The position numbers and the translations under genes are program-made. Source: VXNE01 sp965208745 (lineage in GTDB: Bacteria; Pseudomonadota; Gammaproteobacteria; Pseudomonadales; Azotimanducaceae). From it: DNA of 64,000 nucleotides. Of the stretch, positions 22,861 through 32,062 are shown in pieces. Under the pieces are notes generated by a model that did not search any database, was not told where the DNA came from, and saw nothing but the letters and a program-made list of their open reading frames with translations. The stretch lies in the NCBI GenBank assembly GCA_965208745.1, contig CBDBPN010000003.1, positions 186,001 through 250,000 on the forward strand. Direction: 5' to 3'. Numbering within the stretch: the first letter of the stretch is position 1; each line of letters begins with the position of its first letter.

Positions 22861-24672
22861 TCAGCGCCCCGGACAGCTCGCGCAGATGGCGTAGATGTGC
22901 CCGGGGTCGTTCAGGGCATGCAGTTCCTCCACGCCGGCCAGCGCCCGTCGGACCCAGTGCGCCGTCGCGGATTCGGCCAACCCCAGGTTGTCCGCGAAGC
23001 GCATGAGCAACTGCTCCCCGGTGGAGAGGGGCTTCTCCACCACCTCCACGCTGTACTCGTCGAGTTCCGCGAGCCGCGCTGCCGCCTCGACCGCCCGCTC
23101 GAGGTCCCCCAGGCCGTCCACCAGTCCGAGTTCGAGCGCCTTGCGGCCCGTCCAAACCCGACCTTGGCCCACGGCATCGACGTCTTCGACCGACATGTCC
23201 CGCCCACGGGCCACGAGGTTCAGGAAGCGTTCGTACGTGTGGTCGACCGTCGCCTGCAGGATCGTGCCCATCCGTTCGGTCACGCCAGAGAAGAGGTCGT
23301 AGGAGTCGCTGAGCGCGCTGCTGCCGACCCCGTCGCGGGTGATCCCGATCGACGAGAAACTCTCCTCAAGGCCGGGGATCATGGAGAAGACGCCGATCGA
23401 CCCCGTGATGGTCGTCGGCGACGCCCAGATCTCGTCCGCGGTGGCGGAGATCCAGTAGCCGCCCGATGCGGCCACGCCGCCCATCGAGGCCACCACCGGC
23501 TTGCCCGCGGTCTGGGCGAGTTCGAGTTCCTGGCGGATCACCTCCGAGGCGAAGGCGCTGCCGCCGGGCGAGTCGACCCGCAGTACGATGGCCTTGACGG
23601 CATCGTCTTCGCGCGCGCGCCTGATGAGCCGCGAGGTCGAGTCCGACCCGACGCTGCCGCGGGACTGATCCCCCATCTGGATCGCTCCTTCCGCGACGAC
23701 GACCGCGATACGGTCGCCGGACGCCGGCAGTTCCGGCCCCGTCGCGCGCAGGTAGTTTGGGAAGCCGGTGCGGGACAGGTCGTCGGCGTCTTCCTCGCCG
23801 ACCTCCGCGGCCAGGCGCTCCCGCAGCGCTGCCCGGGTCAGCAGTTCGTCCACGAGGCCGTGCTCGAGAGCCGCGCGGGCCGGGTCCCCGCCGACATCCT
23901 CAAGGAGCACATCGTACTCGTCGGCGAAGCGCCGTACCGCCTCGGGCGTCATGTTCCGGTTCTCGGCGACGCTGTTGACGTAGCTGCCCCAAAGGTCGGT
24001 GACCAGCGCCAGGTTTGCCTCGCGCGCCTCGGGCGACATGTCCGGTCGCGTGAAAGGCTCGACGGCCGCCTTGTAGGTTCCCACGCGGAACACGTGCACG
24101 TTGACCTTGAGCTTGTCGAGCAGCCCGGAATAGTAGTCCCGGTACATGCCGTACCCCGGCAGCATGACCTGCCCGAAGGGGTGCAGGTAGACCTCGTCGG
24201 CGAAGCTCGCCAGGAGGTAGCGGTCCTGCGTGTAGTTTTCGCTGGAGGCGATCACCTTCTTCCCCGCGTCCTGAAACGCGCGGATGGCGGCGCCCAGCGA
24301 CTCGACGTGCGCGGTGCTGACGTACCAGAGGCCGGAGAGGTCCATCGAGAGCACGGCGACGCGGTCGTCGCTCGTCGCCCGCTCGATGGCACGGAGCAGG
24401 TCCGCGGCGGCGACCTGGCCCGACCCGCCGACCCCCAGCAACGCCGGTACCGGATCCGGAGTGCCCGTCTGCTCGACAATGGCGCCCTTGGGCGCGACCA
24501 CCAACGCGGTGTCGTCGGGAACGTCCGGCCCCTGGCTCCCGCCCATCAGAACGGCGGCGACGAAGGCCAGCAGCAGGAGGCCCACGAACAGGTTGGCGAT
24601 GGCGACCCGGAGGAACGCAAACGCGCGGGCAACGCCCGCGAAGAATCCGCGCATCGTGTTTCGTACGGACAT
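22861..24672 (-). CDS. sppA: Signal peptide peptidase SppA, 67-kDa type
   Basis: A 603-residue membrane protease that degrades cleaved signal peptides. One N-terminal transmembrane helix (LRVAIANLFVGLLLLAFVAAVL, residues ~19-40) is followed by two tandem S49 domains. The catalytic lysine is in the first domain (RVGTYKAAVEPFTRPDMSPEA, ~200). The nucleophilic serine is in the second (VDSPGGSAF, then MGGVAASGGYWIS, ~400). The size and double domain match E. coli protease IV. The ATG lies at 24672. There are no same-strand neighbours: it faces murF across a 220-bp gap that holds the promoters of both. Confidence 0.94.
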   Translation of the reverse strand: MSVRNTMRGFFAGVARAFAFLRVAIANLFVGLLLLAFVAAVLMGGSQGPDVPDDTALVVAPKGAIVEQTGTPDPVPALLGVGGSGQVAAADLLRAIERATSDDRVAVLSMDLSGLWYVSTAHVESLGAAIRAFQDAGKKVIASSENYTQDRYLLASFADEVYLHPFGQVMLPGYGMYRDYYSGLLDKLKVNVHVFRVGTYKAAVEPFTRPDMSPEAREANLALVTDLWGSYVNSVAENRNMTPEAVRRFADEYDVLLEDVGGDPARAALEHGLVDELLTRAALRERLAAEVGEEDADDLSRTGFPNYLRATGPELPASGDRIAVVVAEGAIQMGDQSRGSVGSDSTSRLIRRAREDDAVKAIVLRVDSPGGSAFASEVIRQELELAQTAGKPVVASMGGVAASGGYWISATADEIWASPTTITGSIGVFSMIPGLEESFSSIGITRDGVGSSALSDSYDLFSGVTERMGTILQATVDHTYERFLNLVARGRDMSVEDVDAVGQGRVWTGRKALELGLVDGLGDLERAVEAAARLAELDEYSVEVVEKPLSTGEQLLMRFADNLGLAESATAHWVRRALAGVEELHALNDPGHIYAICASCPGR

Positions 24673-24894
24673 GGAGCACCGTGGCGTAGGCAGGAACGCA
24701 CATTTTCGGGGGTCGCCGGGCCCCCCGCAAGCGGGCGTCGCCGCTCTGTCGCACGCCGGGGTTGCGGCTGGGGTATACCCGCGTCGTTCTCCGGCGTGTT
24801 TCCGTCCCCGTTCCCGCCGGTGTTTCCGAGGAAACGCAACCGGCCGGCCTCCGGCTCCGGCGGAGGCATCCACCTTTTCCGCTAACATGGCCCG

Positions 24895-26265
24895 ATGCGC
24901 GACGGCATCCTGTGGACGTGGCCGGAACTCTGCAAGGCGGTCGGCGCGGACGCGGTCGACGGACCCGCTGTCCGCGGCATCGACATCGACTCGCGCAAGC
25001 TCGCTCCGGGCGACCTGTTCGTCGCGCTGAATGGGGATCCCGGACCCAGGTTCCCTGGCGCGCGGCCTTCCCCGCGCGACGGCCACGACTTCGTCGAAGC
25101 GGCATTCGCCGCCGGCGCCGCGGGTGCGCTGGTGCATCGCGACGCCTCCGGCGAAGGGCCCCGGCTGGAGGTCCGCGATACTCTCGCCGGACTCTGGGAC
25201 CTGGGCCGAGCGGCACGGGCACGGACCGACGCGCGCGTCGCCGCGATCACCGGCAGCAGCGGCAAGACGACCGCCAAGACGTTCCTCGCGCAGGCGCTCG
25301 GGGCGTTCGCGACGGCGGGCAGCCTGAACAACCACCTCGGCGTGCCGCTGTCGCTGGCCCGCACGCCCGCCGACGCGCGCTTCGCCGTCTACGAGATCGG
25401 CACCAACCACCCGGGCGAGATCGCGCCCCTGTCGCGCCTCGTGCGGCCGGACGTGGCGGCGGTCCTCAACGTGCATCCCGCGCACATCGAGTTCTTCGAC
25501 GGGATCGACGCGCTGCGGCGGGAAAAGCTCTCCATCGCGGAGGGACTGCATCCCGGCGGCACGCTCGTGTGTCTCGACGCGCTGGACCGAACCGGCCTCG
25601 ATGCCGGGCTACGCGCGATGACCTTCGGCGAAGGCGCCGGCGCCGACGTGCGGCTCGCGTCCTTCGATGGACGCCAGGCGAGAATCGAGACGCCGTCCGG
25701 AACCGTGCGCGCCAAGGTCCCGGGAGGCGGAATGCACCGGGCACTGTCCCTGACTGCCGTGACGGCGGTGCTGGTGGCCTTCGACGAGGACCCCCGGAGA
25801 CTGGCGGACGTCGCGGACGACGCCGTCCCGGCGGGGCGCGGCAACCGCATCGAGGCGGGGCAGGTCACGCTCATCGACGACAGCTACAACGCCAACCCGG
25901 CGAGCATGTCCGCGGCACTCCGCGATCTCGCGGGACAGCGGCGCGCAGGCCGAAGGGTCGCGCTCCTCGGCGAGATGCTCGAACTCGGCGAAGACTCCGA
26001 GCGGCTGCACGCGGCGCTGGCGCCGCTGTGCGCCCGCATCGATCGCGTCCTTTGCGTCGGCGCCGGGATGCGGGTGCTCCATGACCGCCTCGATGCGGAG
26101 CGGCGGCTCGGCTTCGTCGAGTCACCGGACGACCTCGACCCCGTCGCGCTGGCCGCGGCGCTCGAGCCCGGCGATGTCGTCCTGCTGAAGGGCTCCAACC
26201 GGGTTTTCTGGGCGCGCGACTTCGCGGCGCGGCTGCGCGATGCCCTGCGCGCCCGTGCGGTATGA
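24895..26265 (+). CDS. murF: UDP-N-acetylmuramoyl-tripeptide--D-alanyl-D-alanine ligase
   Basis: A 456-residue Mur ligase adding D-Ala-D-Ala to the muramyl tripeptide in the cytoplasm. The N-terminal substrate domain has RGIDIDSRKLAPGDLFVALNG. The ATP-binding loop is ITGSSGKTTAKTFLAQAL (~117-134), and AGSLNNHLGVPLSLAR and EIGTNHPGEI follow. The C-terminal domain has IDDSYNANPASMSAAL and VALLGEMLELG. It is complete and stands outside a dcw cluster: no other mur or fts gene is in the window. A TATGAT hexamer overlaps the stop and could serve the next gene. Confidence 0.95.
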   Translation: MRDGILWTWPELCKAVGADAVDGPAVRGIDIDSRKLAPGDLFVALNGDPGPRFPGARPSPRDGHDFVEAAFAAGAAGALVHRDASGEGPRLEVRDTLAGLWDLGRAARARTDARVAAITGSSGKTTAKTFLAQALGAFATAGSLNNHLGVPLSLARTPADARFAVYEIGTNHPGEIAPLSRLVRPDVAAVLNVHPAHIEFFDGIDALRREKLSIAEGLHPGGTLVCLDALDRTGLDAGLRAMTFGEGAGADVRLASFDGRQARIETPSGTVRAKVPGGGMHRALSLTAVTAVLVAFDEDPRRLADVADDAVPAGRGNRIEAGQVTLIDDSYNANPASMSAALRDLAGQRRAGRRVALLGEMLELGEDSERLHAALAPLCARIDRVLCVGAGMRVLHDRLDAERRLGFVESPDDLDPVALAAALEPGDVVLLKGSNRVFWARDFAARLRDALRARAV

Positions 26266-26310
26266 TGGCCGCGTGCCACACGCGACCGCGACGCGTACGC
26301 GGAACCTGAG

Positions 26311-27273
26311 ATGATCGTTGACGCCCAGGGGCGCCGTTTCCGCAACCTCCGGGTCAGCCTCACCGCCGCCTGCAACTACGCGTGCACGTACTGCGTGCCC
26401 GACGGCAAGCGCCTGCAGGCCGCGGAACGCGAACTCTCCGGGGACGGTCTCGTCCGAGCGGTACGCCTGCTCATCGCCGCCGCCGGCATCGAGAAGCTCC
26501 GGATCACCGGCGGCGAGCCACTGCTCTCGCCGAAGTTCGACGTCTTCCTCCCGGCGGTCATGGAACTGCCCCTGTCCGACGTCGCGGTGACGACGAACGG
26601 CCAGTTCCTGCTGCGCAAGGCACCGCTGATCGTCGCGGCGGGGCTGAAACGCGTCAACGTGAGCCTCGACACGCTCGACGCCGACCGTTTCCGGCACATC
26701 GCCCGCTCGGGCGACCTCGCGACGGTGCTCGCGGGCATCGACGCGATGCTCGAGGCCGGGCTCAAGGTGAAGGTCAACATGGTGCCTATGCGGACCGCGA
26801 ACGCCGACCAGATCGTCCCCATGCTCGACTACTGCCTCGACCGCGGCATCGAGCTGCGCTACATCGAGCTCATGAACATGGGCCACCTGAAGCACGCCGC
26901 CCGTTACCAGCGCGACTTCATCGGCATGGACGACATCCTCGGCGCCATCGGCGAGTGCTTCGAGTTCACCCGCACCGACGCCCCCTACGACTCGACGTCG
27001 ATCCGCTATCGCGTCCCGGGGCGCGGCCACTTCGGCATCATCGCGAACGAGAGCGAGCCCTTCTGCAGTTCCTGCACGCGCCTGCGCCTCTCTTCCAACG
27101 GCCTCCTCTACGGCTGCCTCTCGAACGCCAGGCACCACGACATCCGCGATCTCCTCGAGGCGCCCGAGCACCTTGCCCTCATGCGGCTGCAGAGCGTGCT
27201 GACCCGCGCGCTCGGCGACAAGCAGTCGGTGTTCACGGGCGAGGTGACCGTGATGAAGTTCATCGGCGGGTGA
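26311..27273 (+). CDS. moaA: GTP 3',8-cyclase MoaA (molybdenum cofactor biosynthesis)
   Basis: A 320-residue radical SAM enzyme that converts GTP to the 3',8-cyclised precursor of molybdopterin. The first iron-sulfur cluster motif is ACNYACTYC (~residues 20-29). GEPLL follows (RITGGEPLLSPKF). The MoaA-specific second cluster is in PFCSSCTRLRLSSNGLLYGCL (~250-272). The C-terminal double glycine (VMKFIGG) that completes the active site is present. The length is normal. No other mo genes adjoin it in this window. It is followed after about 40 nt by a DUF1285 protein. Confidence 0.93.
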   Translation: MIVDAQGRRFRNLRVSLTAACNYACTYCVPDGKRLQAAERELSGDGLVRAVRLLIAAAGIEKLRITGGEPLLSPKFDVFLPAVMELPLSDVAVTTNGQFLLRKAPLIVAAGLKRVNVSLDTLDADRFRHIARSGDLATVLAGIDAMLEAGLKVKVNMVPMRTANADQIVPMLDYCLDRGIELRYIELMNMGHLKHAARYQRDFIGMDDILGAIGECFEFTRTDAPYDSTSIRYRVPGRGHFGIIANESEPFCSSCTRLRLSSNGLLYGCLSNARHHDIRDLLEAPEHLALMRLQSVLTRALGDKQSVFTGEVTVMKFIGG

Positions 27274-27316
27274 ACTCCGCGCCGGTGGGCCACCTGCCGT
27301 GGCCGTCTCCCCCGGC

Positions 27317-27847
27317 ATGAACGCGTTCCAGGACCTGCTCGACGCCGCCGGCAACCGCCGGCTGCCACCCGTGCACACCTGGCATCCAGAACGCGTCGGC
27401 GACATCGATATCCGCATCGCCCCGGACGGGCGCTGGTTCCACGAAGGCATGGAGATCAAGCGGGAGCGGCTCGTCGCACTGTTCTCCACAGTGTTGCGCC
27501 TGGACCACGACGGCTACTGCCTGGTGACACCGGCGGAGAAGCTCCGGATCGTCGTGGAGGACGCGCCGTTCGTGGCGATCGACATGGAATCCGACGGGGC
27601 GGGGCGCGCGCGGCGCCTGATCTTCACGACCAACGTCGGCGACCACGTGCTCGCCGACGCGGCGCACCCGATCGAGGTCGAGGAGCGCGCCGGAGAGCCG
27701 CGTCCCTACGTGACGGTCCGCGGCGGACTGCGCGCCCGCCTGACGCGTAGCGTGTTTTACCGGCTGGCGGAGCTCGGGACGCCCGCCGGTGAGGAACTCG
27801 AGGTATGGAGCGCGGGCAGGCGTTTCGTGCTGGGGCCGCTGGAGTGA
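27317..27847 (+). CDS. DUF1285 family protein
   Basis: A 176-residue protein matching the DUF1285 family of proteobacteria, for which structures exist but no function. Characteristic lines are PVHTWHPERVGDIDIRIAPDGRWFHEGMEI, ALFSTVLRLDHDGYCLVTPAEK, VEDAPFVAIDMES and RSVFYRLAEL. The ATG at 27317 is favoured; the GTG at 27299 would extend it by six residues. It follows moaA in the same direction with a short gap and may be co-transcribed. Confidence 0.85.
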   Translation: MNAFQDLLDAAGNRRLPPVHTWHPERVGDIDIRIAPDGRWFHEGMEIKRERLVALFSTVLRLDHDGYCLVTPAEKLRIVVEDAPFVAIDMESDGAGRARRLIFTTNVGDHVLADAAHPIEVEERAGEPRPYVTVRGGLRARLTRSVFYRLAELGTPAGEELEVWSAGRRFVLGPLE

Positions 27848-27878
27848 TCGGGCCTATTCGCGACGGAGTGGGTTCCGC

Positions 27879-28178
27879 TCAGCGACATGGACTCACCACA
27901 TGCAAGTAGGAGTTTCGGACCATCCATTTGAGATGTTGGCTGAAGGCCGCTTTCGACATGGGTTCACGATTGCGTGGCATCCAGTTGCCGTCGCGGAACA
28001 GATCATGGCCCACTCTCGGGCCGTCTCGGAGTGCCTCGTGGGTCCTGGCCCTCCTACCCACCGGAGGCAGGCCCTTTTCGTGTGTCGGGTATTCGCCGTG
28101 TTTGACGTACCTTGCATCCAAGGCCCGCTCTCGAATGAGGGCGTAACCCTCGTCGCCGGTAACGTACTCTTCCGCCAT
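27879..28178 (-). CDS. Small hypothetical protein
   Basis: A 99-residue frame starting MAEEYVTGDEGYALIRERAL, with a near-perfect GGAGGAGG ribosome-binding site six bases before the ATG. This is the main reason for calling it. The sequence is charged and hydrophilic with no signal peptide or membrane segment, and no family is recognised. It is downstream of and separate from the ETF-QO gene on the same strand. Antisense frames over it are also open, so it could still be non-coding. Confidence 0.5.
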   Translation of the reverse strand: MAEEYVTGDEGYALIRERALDARYVKHGEYPTHEKGLPPVGRRARTHEALRDGPRVGHDLFRDGNWMPRNREPMSKAAFSQHLKWMVRNSYLHVVSPCR

Positions 28179-28220
28179 CGTTTGCCTCCTCCTCGTCCGA
28201 CGCAAACGTGCTCCTCGTGT

Positions 28221-29882
28221 TCACATGTTCGGGTAGTTCGGCCCGCCCGTCCCCTCCGGCACCACCCAGTGGATGTTCTGCGCCGGATCCTTGATGTCAC
28301 AGGTCTTGCAGTGCACGCAGTTCTGGGCGTTGATCTGGAAGTGCGGCGCGCCGTCCTGCTCCACCACCTCGTAGACGCCCGCCGGGCAGTACCGCTGGGC
28401 CGGTTCGTCGAACGTCGGCAGGTTGTCGCGGATCGGCAGGTCCGGGTCCCTGAGGGTCAGGTGGCAGGGCTGGTCCTCCTCGTGGTTGGTGTTCGAGAGG
28501 AACACCGAGGAGAGCTTGTCGAACGACAGCACGCCGTCCGGCTTCGGGTAGTCGATCGGCTTGGCGTCGGCGGCGGGTCTGAGTTGCGCGTGGTCGGGGT
28601 GGGGTTCCTCGAAGGTGAAGCCCATGCGGCCACGGGCAATGCGCTGGTCGAACCAGGCGTACGCCGCGCCCGGCAGGGTGCCGAGCCGGTGGACCATCGG
28701 CGCCACGTTGCGGGAGCGGTGGAGTTCCTCGAAGAGCCAGGAACTCCGGAAACGTTCATCGAAGTCCCCAAGTCCGTTCCCCGGCTCCCCGCCGCGGCCG
28801 AGTCCGTCGAACACGGTCTCTGCGGCCAGCATGCCCGACTTCATGGCGGTGTGCGAACCCTTCACCTTGAGCTGGTTCAGGAAGCCCGCGTCGTCGCCGA
28901 TCAGCATCCCGCCCGGGAAGGTCGTCTTCGGCAACGCCTGCAGGCCGCCCTTGACGACGGCCCGCGCGCCGTAGGCGACCCGCGTGCCGCCCTCGAGCGC
29001 TTCCGCCACCACGGGGTGATGCTTGTAGCGCTGGAACTCGTCGAAGGGACTCAAGTGCGGGTTGCGGTACGACAGGTCCACGATCAGCCCGACGGAAACC
29101 TGGTGGTTCGGAAGGTGATACAGAAAGGCGCCGCCTCCCGTCCCGCGGATCGCCGTGTGCCCCAGGGGCCAACCGAGGGTGTGTACGACCCGCCCCGGGA
29201 CGTGCCGCTCCGGGTCGATGTCCCAGAGTTCCTTGAGCCCGATGCCGTAGTGCTGCGTCCCCGTCGCGAGGCCGTAGCGGGCCATCAGCTCCTTGCCAAG
29301 GTGCCCCCGGCAACCTTCCGCGAACAGGGTGTACGCGGCGCGTAGTTCGAACCCGGGCTGCCATGCGGCCTTGCGCTCGCCACTGGCCGAGATCCCCATG
29401 TCCCCCGTGGCGACGCCGACCACGCGTTCGCCCTCGTAGAGCACTTCGGACGCCGCGAACCCCGGGAAGACGTTGACGCCGAGCGCCTCGGCCTGCTCGC
29501 CGAGCCAGCGGCAGAGGTTGCCGAGCGACAGCGCGTACTTGCCCTCGTTGCGCATCTCCACGGGCAGGGCGAAGCGGGGCGCTTTCAGGCGGTTCCTGTC
29601 GTTGGGGAGGTAGTAGAAGAGGTCCTCGGTCACGGGGTTGTCGAGCGGCGCGCCCCGCTCGGCCCAGTCCGGATACAGCTCGCCCAGGGCCCGCGGCTCG
29701 AAGACCGCGCCCGAGAGGATGTGGGCTCCGATCTCGGAACCCTTCTCGACGAGGCAGACGGAAACCTCCCGACCGGACGCCTCGCCGAGCTGCGCAAGCC
29801 GGATCGCCGCCGCCAGGCCCGCGGGGCCTCCCCCGACGACCACGACATCGAAATCCATGGACTCACGCTGCGCTTCGGACAC
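28221..29882 (-). CDS. etfD: Electron-transfer flavoprotein:ubiquinone oxidoreductase
   Basis: A 553-residue inner-membrane-associated enzyme that passes electrons from reduced ETF to quinone. The start is a GTG at 29882 with GAGGAG five bases upstream. The FAD motif is FDVVVVGGGPAGLAAAIRLAQ. GAHILSGAVFEPRALGELYPDW and the quinone-site stretch GTQHYGIGLKELWDI are typical. The C-terminal 4Fe-4S site has Cys in YCPAGVYEV and in NCVHCKTCDIKDPAQNI (~505-530). It is divergent from etfB/etfA across ~125 bp, a common arrangement, and works with the acyl-CoA dehydrogenases of the cell. Confidence 0.95.
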   Translation of the reverse strand: MSEAQRESMDFDVVVVGGGPAGLAAAIRLAQLGEASGREVSVCLVEKGSEIGAHILSGAVFEPRALGELYPDWAERGAPLDNPVTEDLFYYLPNDRNRLKAPRFALPVEMRNEGKYALSLGNLCRWLGEQAEALGVNVFPGFAASEVLYEGERVVGVATGDMGISASGERKAAWQPGFELRAAYTLFAEGCRGHLGKELMARYGLATGTQHYGIGLKELWDIDPERHVPGRVVHTLGWPLGHTAIRGTGGGAFLYHLPNHQVSVGLIVDLSYRNPHLSPFDEFQRYKHHPVVAEALEGGTRVAYGARAVVKGGLQALPKTTFPGGMLIGDDAGFLNQLKVKGSHTAMKSGMLAAETVFDGLGRGGEPGNGLGDFDERFRSSWLFEELHRSRNVAPMVHRLGTLPGAAYAWFDQRIARGRMGFTFEEPHPDHAQLRPAADAKPIDYPKPDGVLSFDKLSSVFLSNTNHEEDQPCHLTLRDPDLPIRDNLPTFDEPAQRYCPAGVYEVVEQDGAPHFQINAQNCVHCKTCDIKDPAQNIHWVVPEGTGGPNYPNM

Positions 29883-30006
29883 GGGAACTCCTCGGGAAAC
29901 CGCGATTGGCAGTATAGCCCCCGGTGGCCGCACGGTTGTCGCACCGGGTCCAAACGGGGAGAATACCGCGCTCGCCGCGGCACGCCCAAAACCGTTCGAG
30001 GAGTTC

Positions 30007-30759
30007 ATGAAAGTACTGGTTCCCGTGAAGCGCGTGGTCGACGCCAACGTCAAGGTGCGCGTGAAACCGGACGGCACCGGCATCGACCTTACCAACGTCA
30101 AGATGGCCGTCAACCCGTTCTGCGAGATTGCCATCGAGGAGGCGGTGCGGCTCGTCGAGGCAGGCGTCGCGGAGGAGGTCATCGCCGTGTCCGTCGGCGG
30201 TGCCGCGTGCCAGGAACAGCTCCGGACGTGCCTCGCGCTCGGCACCGACCGCGCCATCCTCGTCGAGACGGACGAGGACCTGCAGCCGCTCGCCGTCGCG
30301 AAGATCCTGCAAGCGGTCTACGAGCGGGAAGGACCCGAGATCGTCATCTTCGGCAAGCAGAGCATCGACGGCGACAACGGCCAGACCGGCCAGATGTTCG
30401 CGGCGCTCACCGGCTTGGCCCAGGGAACGTTCGCCTCGGAACTCACGGTCGCCGACGGCAAGGCGCAGGTGGTCCGCGAGGTCGACGGCGGCCTGCAGAC
30501 GGTGTCCCTGAGCTTGCCGATCGTGGTCACGACGGACCTCAGGCTCAACGAGCCGCGCTACGCCTCCCTGCCCAACATCATGAAGGCGCGCAAGAAGCCC
30601 CTCGACGTCACGACCCCCGACGCGCTCGGCGTCGACGTCGCGCCCCGCTTCGAGGTGCTCAACGTCGAGCCGCCTCCCGGACGGTCCGCGGGGGTTCTCG
30701 TCGAATCCGTCGATGAACTCGTGGAGAAACTGAAGAGCGAAGCAAAGGTGATTGAATAA
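30007..30759 (+). CDS. etfB: Electron transfer flavoprotein, beta subunit
   Basis: A 250-residue ETF beta subunit, binding AMP and holding the docking loop for dehydrogenases. It begins MKVLVPVKRVVDANVKVRVK. NPFCEIAIEEAVRL, IFGKQSIDGDNGQTGQMFAALTG and RLNEPRYASLPNIMKARKKPL are family signatures, the last being the recognition loop. A GAGGAG site precedes the ATG. Its stop overlaps the etfA start in the pattern TAATG, giving coupled translation. Confidence 0.96.
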   Translation: MKVLVPVKRVVDANVKVRVKPDGTGIDLTNVKMAVNPFCEIAIEEAVRLVEAGVAEEVIAVSVGGAACQEQLRTCLALGTDRAILVETDEDLQPLAVAKILQAVYEREGPEIVIFGKQSIDGDNGQTGQMFAALTGLAQGTFASELTVADGKAQVVREVDGGLQTVSLSLPIVVTTDLRLNEPRYASLPNIMKARKKPLDVTTPDALGVDVAPRFEVLNVEPPPGRSAGVLVESVDELVEKLKSEAKVIE

Positions 30760-31688
30760 TGGGCACTCTTGTCGTTGCCGAACACGACGGCCAGGCGCTG
30801 CGCCCGGTCACGCTGAACGTCCTCGCCGCGGCGCTCGAGATCGGCGGCGAGATCGACCTGCTGGTCGCGGGAGAGGACTGCGGCGCGGTCGCCGAGGCCG
30901 CGGCTTCGGTCCCGGGCATCGCCCGCGTGCTGTGCGCGGACGATGCCGCCTACGCGCATCATCTCGCCGAGAACATGGCGCTCCTGATCGCCGAACTGGG
31001 CGCCTCGTACGACCACATCCTCGCGGCGCACACCACCACGGGCAAGGACTTCCTGCCGCGCGCGGCTGCGCTCCTCGACGTCGCGATGATCTCGGACATC
31101 ATCGCGGTGGACAGCCCCGACACTTTCAAGCGGCCGATCTACGCCGGCAACGGAATCGCGACCGTGCGGTCGGACGACGCGAAGAAGGTCATCTCGGTAC
31201 GCGGCACGGGCTTCGACCCGGCGCCGGAGGAGGGCGGCAGCGCCCCCGTTGAGGCAGTATCGGGCGGGCACGACGCGGGCATCTCGGAGTTCGTGGGCGA
31301 GGAACTCGCCAAGTCCGAACGCCCGGAACTCACCGCGGCCCGGGTCGTCATCTCCGGCGGCCGCGGCATGCAGAACGGCGACAACTTCAAGCTCCTCGAA
31401 GGGGTGGCGGACAAGCTCGGGGCCGCGGTGGGCGCCTCACGCGCCGCCGTCGACGCCGGCTTCGTCCCGAACGACATGCAGGTGGGGCAGACGGGCAAGA
31501 TCGTCGCGCCCGAGCTCTATATCGCCGTCGGCATCTCCGGCGCGATCCAGCACCTCGCCGGCATGAAGGACTCGAAGGTGATCGTCGCCATCAACAAGGA
31601 CGCCGACGCGCCGATCTTCCAGGTGGCCGACTACGGCCTGGTGGCGGACCTCTTCAACGCCGTACCCGAGCTGGACGCGGCCCTGTAG
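30759..31688 (+). CDS. etfA: Electron transfer flavoprotein, alpha subunit
   Basis: A 309-residue ETF alpha subunit carrying the FAD. The C-terminal FAD domain reads GRGMQNGDNFKLLEGVADKLGAAVGASRAAVDAGFVPND, then QVGQTGKIVAPELYIAVGISGAIQHLAGM and NKDADAPIFQVADYGLV, as in human and bacterial ETF. The N-terminal half has AAHTTTGKDFLPRAAALLDV. The ATG overlaps the etfB stop. Together with etfB and the divergent ETF-QO gene this completes the route from acyl-CoA dehydrogenases to the quinone pool. Confidence 0.96.
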   Translation: MGTLVVAEHDGQALRPVTLNVLAAALEIGGEIDLLVAGEDCGAVAEAAASVPGIARVLCADDAAYAHHLAENMALLIAELGASYDHILAAHTTTGKDFLPRAAALLDVAMISDIIAVDSPDTFKRPIYAGNGIATVRSDDAKKVISVRGTGFDPAPEEGGSAPVEAVSGGHDAGISEFVGEELAKSERPELTAARVVISGGRGMQNGDNFKLLEGVADKLGAAVGASRAAVDAGFVPNDMQVGQTGKIVAPELYIAVGISGAIQHLAGMKDSKVIVAINKDADAPIFQVADYGLVADLFNAVPELDAAL

Positions 31689-31696
31689 GACGGCTC

Positions 31697-32047
31697 TCAT
31701 TCCGACCGAGGATCTTCGGCATCGGAGGACAGGGACTGCCCCGGGGTGAAATAGAAGAGCTTGGCGCCCTTGGGCGCCTCGGGTTTGTGCCAGATCCCCT
31801 TGGGTATCACGAATGCAGACCCCGAAGGCGCCACATGGCGATGAGGTCCGCCCTCATCCAGGAGGGTTATCTCCGCTTCTCCTTCCATGATGTAGAAGAA
31901 CTCATCGGTGTCCGGGTGCATCTCCCAGCCTGGATTCTTGCCGGTGACAGCAACCGTGCCGAAGGACTGTCCGTTGAACGAAAGGAGGTCCAGGAAGGTG
32001 GCCTCGGGATGCTCTTCAAGGAAGGACAGGACGTTCACGATCTCCAC
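31697..32047 (-). CDS. Cupin-domain protein
   Basis: A 116-residue single-domain cupin. The two cupin motifs are present: HPDTDEFFYIMEGEAEITL, with the G-x5-H-x3-4-E pattern partly replaced, and PSGSAFVIPKGIWHKPEAPKGAKLFYF. The H/E/H residues suggest a bound metal. The closest general resemblance is to small cupins such as 3-hydroxyanthranilate dioxygenase-like or mannose-6-phosphate-isomerase-like proteins, but the substrate cannot be assigned. It sits 15 nt after pyrB on the same strand and converges on etfA. Confidence 0.8.
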   Translation of the reverse strand: MEIVNVLSFLEEHPEATFLDLLSFNGQSFGTVAVTGKNPGWEMHPDTDEFFYIMEGEAEITLLDEGGPHRHVAPSGSAFVIPKGIWHKPEAPKGAKLFYFTPGQSLSSDAEDPRSE

Positions 32048-32062
32048 GATACCTCCTCCGCG

